The notes beneath the pieces were generated by a model. The model saw nothing but the letters and a program-made list of their open reading frames with translations, did no database searches and was not told the DNA's origin. Below, in pieces: positions 39,508 through 45,287 of a stretch of 45,287 nucleotides of DNA. The stretch covers positions 1 to 45,287 of the forward strand of contig CALHAB010000055.1 in assembly GCA_937934185.1 (NCBI GenBank). Direction: 5' to 3'. This stretch comes from an uncultured Ignavibacterium sp. Lineage in GTDB: Bacteria > Bacteroidota > Ignavibacteria > Ignavibacteriales > Ignavibacteriaceae. The position numbers and the translations under genes were made by a program. Position 1 is the stretch's first letter. Each line of letters begins with the position of its first letter.

Positions 39508-40734
39508 TTATGCTGCTAATATTTGATGAATTCGTGTTTTATTGTTTGCGTAAGTAATTGCTGTTTCTAATGAAATTTTCTTCTCCAAATATAATCTCTT
39601 TAAATCTTGTTCCATAGTGATCATACCTTGTGCTCCGCCCTGATTCATCATCATATAAATTTCACTGGTGTTGTTATTCTTGATCGCTGCTTTAACACTT
39701 GGTGTTACAATCAGAACTTCTTTTGCCAGAACCCGCTTACCATCCAGACTTGGAACAAGCTTCTGAGAAACAATTGAAATAAGAACATCTGCTAATCTGT
39801 TTCTTACACGCTCCTGCTCGGTCGGATGAACTTCAGCAATAATTCTGTCAATAGATTCAACTGCTGAAGAAGTATGTAATGTTGAAAATACTTTATGACC
39901 AGTGTCTGTAACTTCAAGAGCAGCCATTATAGTATCAGGGTCTCTCATTTCACCCACGATAATAATGTCGGGGTCTTGTCTTAATGCCTGAACAATTCCA
40001 TCTTTGAATGTCGCTACATCTCTTCCAACTTCGCGGTGTTTTATCAAAGAAACATTTGAAGTGTGAACATATTCTATAGGAGCAGCAATTATAATTATAT
40101 GGCAGGGATCAAATTTATTATGATGATCAACTATTGAGTCAAGAGTAGTTGATTTACCTGAACCGGTTATACCAGTAATCAGAGATAAACCAAATTTAAT
40201 GTATCCGTGACTCATTGTCCTGACAACATTTGGATGGAATTCAAGACTTGCCAGAGGTCTGATACTTTGATTAATTGCTCTCATATTAAGAGTGAGAGTA
40301 TCAAGGTCAAAGTATGCATCGGCTCTGAATCTTACATTAACATTTCTTCTTTCGTAAAGGAAAGTATAACTGAAATCCAGATTTTTATTTTCCCAAAGGT
40401 GTTTTCTCTGATTGGTATTAAGCAGGTTTATTATAATTGTTGCAGCTTCATCATCTGAAAATTGCGGCAGGTCTTTAGCTCTTTCTTTATTACCATAAAC
40501 TCTCATCCATATGTAACCACAGTTTCCATGACCACCAACTTCAATATCTGAAGCATCACGTTCGATCATGCTTGTTAAAAACTTATTGAAGAGTTTACGG
40601 AGGAGAATTTTATCCTGATCTTTTATATTATCTATGTTTTCAATAATATAATGCACGCGATCGGGACCAAACAAGCCTTCGGGAATAGTTCTGCAAAAAA
40701 CTTCAAGTACTTTTTTTTCTTCTTGAACGTTCAC
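39508..40734 (-). CDS. PilT-like type IV pilus ATPase
   Basis: Walker A GITGSGKSTTLDSIVDHHN, Walker B IIIVGEMRDPDTI, STLHTSSAVESIDRII; unusual Asp box AAPIEYVH. Confidence 0.9.
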   Translation of the reverse strand: MNVQEEKKVLEVFCRTIPEGLFGPDRVHYIIENIDNIKDQDKILLRKLFNKFLTSMIERDASDIEVGGHGNCGYIWMRVYGNKERAKDLPQFSDDEAATIIINLLNTNQRKHLWENKNLDFSYTFLYERRNVNVRFRADAYFDLDTLTLNMRAINQSIRPLASLEFHPNVVRTMSHGYIKFGLSLITGITGSGKSTTLDSIVDHHNKFDPCHIIIIAAPIEYVHTSNVSLIKHREVGRDVATFKDGIVQALRQDPDIIIVGEMRDPDTIMAALEVTDTGHKVFSTLHTSSAVESIDRIIAEVHPTEQERVRNRLADVLISIVSQKLVPSLDGKRVLAKEVLIVTPSVKAAIKNNNTSEIYMMMNQGGAQGMITMEQDLKRLYLEKKISLETAITYANNKTRIHQILAA

Positions 40735-40878
40735 AATACTCCCTAAAATTTATTTTACATATATAATATTATATATAAAACTATACCAGACTCAGGAAAA
40801 AGTTTTAATGACTTTTAGATTTTTTTTAACCCGAATGTCCTTAAAAGTAAGGTAAATTTTACAAGTTGCAATAAATTT

Positions 40879-42672
40879 TTACTGTTCTGTAGTGTTAGCA
40901 AGCACTTCCTCGATAGATGTTAAACCCATCTTAACTTTTTCAAAGCCGGCTTCCCTCAATGTGAGTGTACCATCTTTTCTTGCCTGTTCACGAATTTTTT
41001 CTTCATCAACTTCTTCACCTGCTTTAACAATAATATGTCTGATTTCTTTTGTGAAATATAATGCTTCGTGAATAGCAATTCTACCTTTGTAACCTGTATG
41101 GTTACACTGATCGCATCCAACTGCCTGATAGATTGTATAATTTCTCCACTCTGCAATGTTTAATCCTGCAGCATTCATTACATCTTCATCAAAGTTCACA
41201 ACTTTCTTCTTGCAATTATTGCACAACCGTCTGATAAGTCTTTGAGCGACTATAAGATTTATCGCATAAGCAATTAAGAATGGTTCAATACCCATTTTAT
41301 ATAATCTTGATACAGCACTTGGGGCATCGTTCGTGTGAAGTGTGGAAAATGTTAAGTGACCTGTATTAGCAAGTTTTATTGCAGTCTCAGCTGTTTCTCT
41401 GTCTCTCATCTCACCAACCAGTACAATATCAGGGTCATGTCGAAGTATAGATCTGATTGCCTGTTCAAAGTTCATCTTAAATCCAATCTTCAGCTGACGG
41501 GCACCTTCGATAACATACTCAACAGGATCTTCAACTGTCAGAACATTTACCTCCGGAGTTATAACCTGATATAATGCCGCAACAAGAGTAGTGCTTTTAC
41601 CACTACCCGTCGGACCAGTTAGAATAACCATTCCCTGCGGTTCATTAATAGCTTTCTCAAATGCTTTTCTTGCATAGCCGGCAAGTCCCAATTTATCAAG
41701 GTCTTTGATAACTTTTCTGTCATCAAGAATTCTTATTACTACACTTTCAAATTTATTTTTCAGCTCAGTGCCCACCATTGGAAGAATTGATACACGGAAT
41801 CTTATAATATGGTTATCAATTTCTCTCTGGATAAAACCGTCCTGAGCCATTTCTCTTTCAAACCTGTCCATTCCTTTCGAGCGGTCTTTTACAACTGCAA
41901 CGACTGCTTCGGGCAAAGTATTTTCCTGAGTATGCCACAATTGTAAGTTACCATCAATTCTGAACATAATATCTGTTTTATTTCCTGAGCGGGGAATGAA
42001 ATGAATATCGCTGGCGCCTTTTCTTACACCTTCAATCAAGGCTCCTTCAACAAGATTAATAAGAGCACTTCTATTAATTTCAGCTTCAAGTTCCTGCTCA
42101 TCAATACCGCCCTCGTCAACAGATGCTTCAATAAATTCCTGCTGTTCTCTTTCCAGCTCTTTCAGAAATTCATTTTCAGGGGGAAGAATAATGTTGATAA
42201 GTTTTTCGTAATCTTTTTTCTTGATAAAAATTACTTCATGCTTCTTTGCATTAAGTCCGAAAGCAATCTTTGCAATTTCTCTGTCGGTTGGATCTGTTGC
42301 TGCGAGAATAAGCTTGTCGCGATTGCGGTCATCAAACATGAAGGGTATGACGCCGTGTTCGAGCATCGTCTTCTTTAAGTTTTCACCACCGCTTTCAATA
42401 AGATTACGGATAAGCTGTAAACGGCTTTCCGGAATTTCTTCGGGCTTTGTATCTAATTCACGGAATGCATAAAGAATTGCAACTTCGCGGAAAATAACAT
42501 CGTGATCGTAGCCAAAATCCTGCACAAGTATCTGTGCAAGATTTCTTTTGACTTTGCTTTTATCATTGTTCTTGGCATTAAGTGCCCTCTCAAGTGTTTG
42601 AGCATCGATTATCCCCTTTTTATAAAGGAGATAACCGATTTTGTCGCTCATCTCGAGATTTGTATCAATCAT
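40879..42672 (-). CDS. pilB: PilB/GspE-type assembly ATPase
   Basis: N-terminal MshEN-like domain; GPTGSGKSTTLVAAL, VEDPVEYVIEGARQ, CNNC...CDQC metal site. Confidence 0.95.
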   Translation of the reverse strand: MIDTNLEMSDKIGYLLYKKGIIDAQTLERALNAKNNDKSKVKRNLAQILVQDFGYDHDVIFREVAILYAFRELDTKPEEIPESRLQLIRNLIESGGENLKKTMLEHGVIPFMFDDRNRDKLILAATDPTDREIAKIAFGLNAKKHEVIFIKKKDYEKLINIILPPENEFLKELEREQQEFIEASVDEGGIDEQELEAEINRSALINLVEGALIEGVRKGASDIHFIPRSGNKTDIMFRIDGNLQLWHTQENTLPEAVVAVVKDRSKGMDRFEREMAQDGFIQREIDNHIIRFRVSILPMVGTELKNKFESVVIRILDDRKVIKDLDKLGLAGYARKAFEKAINEPQGMVILTGPTGSGKSTTLVAALYQVITPEVNVLTVEDPVEYVIEGARQLKIGFKMNFEQAIRSILRHDPDIVLVGEMRDRETAETAIKLANTGHLTFSTLHTNDAPSAVSRLYKMGIEPFLIAYAINLIVAQRLIRRLCNNCKKKVVNFDEDVMNAAGLNIAEWRNYTIYQAVGCDQCNHTGYKGRIAIHEALYFTKEIRHIIVKAGEEVDEEKIREQARKDGTLTLREAGFEKVKMGLTSIEEVLANTTEQ

Positions 42673-44045
42673 GTGATTCTGAATTCCGTATTATTTGTTA
42701 CTGATGCTGTTCCGGGTGTCTTTGGTCTTACCGTAGCAGTTTCTGCAGACACTAATGTTAATGCAATCATCACTACCATTATTATCATAGCAATAGCCAC
42801 CTGAATAAGTTCAATTAAGTTTTTGAGTTTATAAACTGTTTCAGCTTCGTAATAATTTGCTAATTGTAATGCTGTATTTTTTATTGTTCCCGTTTCCTCA
42901 CCTGAATGGAATCTTGACAAAGCTGTTTCAGTAAACACACCCGCAGCTTCAAATGCTTCTGTAACACCAATACCTTTTTTAATCATAAGAGGAATTGCTA
43001 CATTTTTTATTCTGTCTTCAAAATATCTGTTGCCTGCTGCTTCTGCTGCTATTCTTATCGGCTCAATACTTTCTGCTGATCCGCTATATAGTGCATAAAA
43101 CACGCGACAGAAAACTTCAATTAATGTTTTATGAATCAAAGGACCAATTACAGGCAATGTTAAAATCCATTTGTCAATCAGATACGCTCCTTTATCTGTA
43201 CGCGAAAAGTAAAACAGCCCAACTGGTGGAATTATAAAAAATGCCGCCACAAGATAAGGATTCTCAACTAAAAAATCACTTATCTTTAATGTAAAAGCAG
43301 TCATAGGAGGTAACTCAACTCCAAAGCGAACAAACAACTTTGCAGTTTCGGGAAAAATATATCCGACATAAAATATTACTGCAAGGAATAAAACAAACAC
43401 AGTAACCATCGGAGTGATAAGCGCGCTTCTTAAATTTTTTCTGAACTCTTGTCTTCGCTCAAGAAACTTTGCGGTAGCTTTATATATCTCGGTCATATTA
43501 CCGGACTTTGAAGCAAGACCAAGCATATAAGCAGTAAACTTTCCAAACACATCCTGATACTTTAAAAATGTAACCTGGCTGTCTGCACCTTTTTTAAGTT
43601 CGTTGTTGATTTCTTTCAGAGTGTTTTTGAGAGTTGCGTTTTGAGTGTCATTGATGAGTAAGTTCAGAATCTCACCATAGGAAAGTTTCTGCTCAAGTAA
43701 TTCTGCACTTATCTTTACAAATGTAACTATCTCCTGAACAGGCGGCTTTGCCTGGAAATCAATTAACTTCTGATTTACAGATATTACTTTATAACCAAGT
43801 CTGGTCAAAGCGTCTTCAACTTCTTTTTTGTTGAATGCTTTCTGTTCGCCTTTGATTGGTTTGTCATTCCCTTTTTGTGCTTTATAAAGGAATGTTCTTT
43901 TCTTTTCAATAGAAAGAACTTTTAATTGATTCTTCTCAGCAAGTGCTGAGAGTTTTTTCTTTCCTTCACTAAGTGCATTTGCTGAAAGAGTTCCGGTAAT
44001 TGTCTGACCGTTAACTTTCTGGGCAGTGAATTTAAATTCGATCAT
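42669..44045 (-). CDS. pilC: PilC/GspF inner-membrane platform protein
   Basis: N-terminal FKFTAQKVNGQTITGTLSA; two GspF domains (LGLASKSGNMTEIYKA, FHSGEETGTIKNTALQLANYYE). Confidence 0.93.
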   Translation of the reverse strand: MIEFKFTAQKVNGQTITGTLSANALSEGKKKLSALAEKNQLKVLSIEKKRTFLYKAQKGNDKPIKGEQKAFNKKEVEDALTRLGYKVISVNQKLIDFQAKPPVQEIVTFVKISAELLEQKLSYGEILNLLINDTQNATLKNTLKEINNELKKGADSQVTFLKYQDVFGKFTAYMLGLASKSGNMTEIYKATAKFLERRQEFRKNLRSALITPMVTVFVLFLAVIFYVGYIFPETAKLFVRFGVELPPMTAFTLKISDFLVENPYLVAAFFIIPPVGLFYFSRTDKGAYLIDKWILTLPVIGPLIHKTLIEVFCRVFYALYSGSAESIEPIRIAAEAAGNRYFEDRIKNVAIPLMIKKGIGVTEAFEAAGVFTETALSRFHSGEETGTIKNTALQLANYYEAETVYKLKNLIELIQVAIAMIIMVVMIALTLVSAETATVRPKTPGTASVTNNTEFRIT

Positions 44046-44316
44046 AGTTCACTCGTGTTTGTTTTTATTGGTTCACTAATGTCAAATATAGTTCCATATT
44101 TTTTCTTCGTTTTTTGTTTAATTATCGCTTTCTATCGGAGATTTTTAACCAGTGGTATGAAAAAAAGAAATGAAGTGTAAAAAATTCTTGCAATTTATTT
44201 AACACATAATTTTCTTTTGATTTGGTATTTTAATAATAAATCCCAACTTTTATGAACAAGCGCTATTATATTTAAGAAGCCAGATAATTTTTCAAACACT
44301 TTTTATTCAAGCACAT

Positions 44317-44343
44317 AAAAAAAGGCTGTCTATTTAGACAGCC
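44317..44343 (-). terminator. Rho-independent terminator downstream of pilin-like genes
   Basis: GGCTGTCTA-TT-TAGACAGCC then T-run on the minus strand. Confidence 0.88.
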
Positions 44344-44364
44344 TCAAATGTCCTTGGGAATTTA

Positions 44365-44754
44365 TTAGTTCTGTACAACTACGCTATTAATTTCAGTGGG
44401 CGTTACAGTTGTAGTCACAGTCCAATCATATTCAGATTCTTTTGGAGTTCCGGTAATCTGAATGCTTGTAGAACTACCTGACCCAATTGACCAAGTACCG
44501 GTTGGGGTATCTAATAAATTCGCTGGAACTCTACCAGGGTCCTCAAATCCAGCGAAACTATTTCCACCGCCACCCATAGCTACTGGTTTTTTGTAGTACT
44601 GCTGTGCTAAAGCACCGAGGTTTGTTCCCTCTGAAATCATTGTGTCCTTAGCTGATTCCTCAGCATTTGCGTTAAATAAGTTGATACCAACTACTACTGC
44701 AATACCAACTATAATGACGCCAAGAACGATTAAGAGAAGTTGTTGTTGACCCAT
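44365..44754 (-). CDS. Pilin-like protein, paralogue 1
   Basis: MGQQQLLLIVLGVIIVGIAVVVGINLF N-terminal helix; GGGGNSFAGF motif; RBS AAAGGAGATCTAAA before the start. Confidence 0.75.
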   Translation of the reverse strand: MGQQQLLLIVLGVIIVGIAVVVGINLFNANAEESAKDTMISEGTNLGALAQQYYKKPVAMGGGGNSFAGFEDPGRVPANLLDTPTGTWSIGSGSSTSIQITGTPKESEYDWTVTTTVTPTEINSVVVQN

Positions 44755-44809
44755 TTTAGATCTCCTTTATTTTGTTGAACATATTGAATGAATTTAATTA
44801 AGAGAAACT

Positions 44810-45190
44810 TTAATTTATAATTTCCGTTTTTATGCCACTAGCATCAACTTTTGTTCTAATCTCAACAAGCACACCGGAAGTGACATATTCATTACCTATA
44901 CCGGTTATAATAACACTATCTTGAAATATCTGAGCACTATAGGAACCATTAGTCGTAGTTTGTAGTCGAGCGGGAATTTGCCATCCGCTAAATGAATATT
45001 CACCGCCTCCATATAGTCTGGCCTTCTTATAATATTGTAAAGCCATAGATGCTATGTTAACACTCTCATTAATCACTACATCCCTTTTATTCTCAATCGA
45101 ATTCGCTTGGAATAATATAATCCCAATAACTATTGCTATACCCACAATTATTACACCTAATACAATTAAAAGTAACTGTTGTTGTCCCAT
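44810..45190 (-). CDS. Pilin-like protein, paralogue 2
   Basis: Near-identical N-terminus MGQQQLLLIVLGVIIVGIAIVIGIILF; YYKKARLYGGGEYSFSGW motif. Confidence 0.75.
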   Translation of the reverse strand: MGQQQLLLIVLGVIIVGIAIVIGIILFQANSIENKRDVVINESVNIASMALQYYKKARLYGGGEYSFSGWQIPARLQTTTNGSYSAQIFQDSVIITGIGNEYVTSGVLVEIRTKVDASGIKTEIIN

Positions 45191-45287
45191 TTTATTTTGC
45201 CTCGCTTATTTCTACTTCTTAAATTTTGTGCCGATGTTGTCTGCTATGCTATTTCTATTTTTTTGAATGATTATTTTCTTATCGGCA

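Noticed and set aside
42001-42804. Overlapping plus-strand ORFs (42001-42378, 42221-42472, 42502-42804)
   Set aside because: Antisense to well-supported pilB and pilC; no homology recognised
45191-45287. Possible sigma-54 promoter upstream of the pilin-like genes (cGGCACaaaatttaag on the minus strand)
   Set aside because: GG element present but no GC at the expected -12 spacing; too weak to call
1-45287. Anti-phage defence, toxin-antitoxin or secondary-metabolite cluster
   Set aside because: No nuclease/helicase/TIR/toxin pair, polyketide or peptide synthetase domains recognised in any plausible ORF

Overview
AT-rich chromosomal window whose gene content resembles the Bacteroidota/Chlorobiota/Ignavibacteriota group (taxonomy inferred from gene content only). 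From left to right it holds: (1) a ~1 kb non-coding stretch (1-1043) with a decayed T9SS-type C-terminal sorting-domain-like fragment and several short hairpins; (2) a housekeeping block on the minus strand (rplI, rpsR, ssb, rpsF, membrane pyrophosphatase, pth, rplY, prs); (3) a tightly packed minus-strand envelope block (split HldE kinase and nucleotidyltransferase, TamB-like protein, RNase R, and a peptidase-MA/TolB/outer-membrane-barrel fusion); (4) a beta-propeller protein, a lipoate ligase-like protein, lpxA and an LpxC-FabZ fusion; (5) a small plus-strand cluster with a secreted H-type-lectin-like protein, a LapA-like protein and a lipoprotein distantly like TraB/DUF5694; (6) a DUF2892-like protein, a cation diffusion facilitator and tRNA-Lys(TTT); (7) a dense two-component signalling block next to a non-canonical type IV pilus-like locus: two tandem pilin-like proteins starting MGQQQLLLIVLGVIIVGIA, PilC, PilB, a PilT-like ATPase with an altered Asp box, a PilM-PilN fusion, PilO-like protein and a short secretin. 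The strongest leads are the pilus-like locus with its unusual pilin-like proteins and the hairpin units with compensatory stem changes at the left edge. No CRISPR array, phage, intact transposase or recognised defence system was seen.
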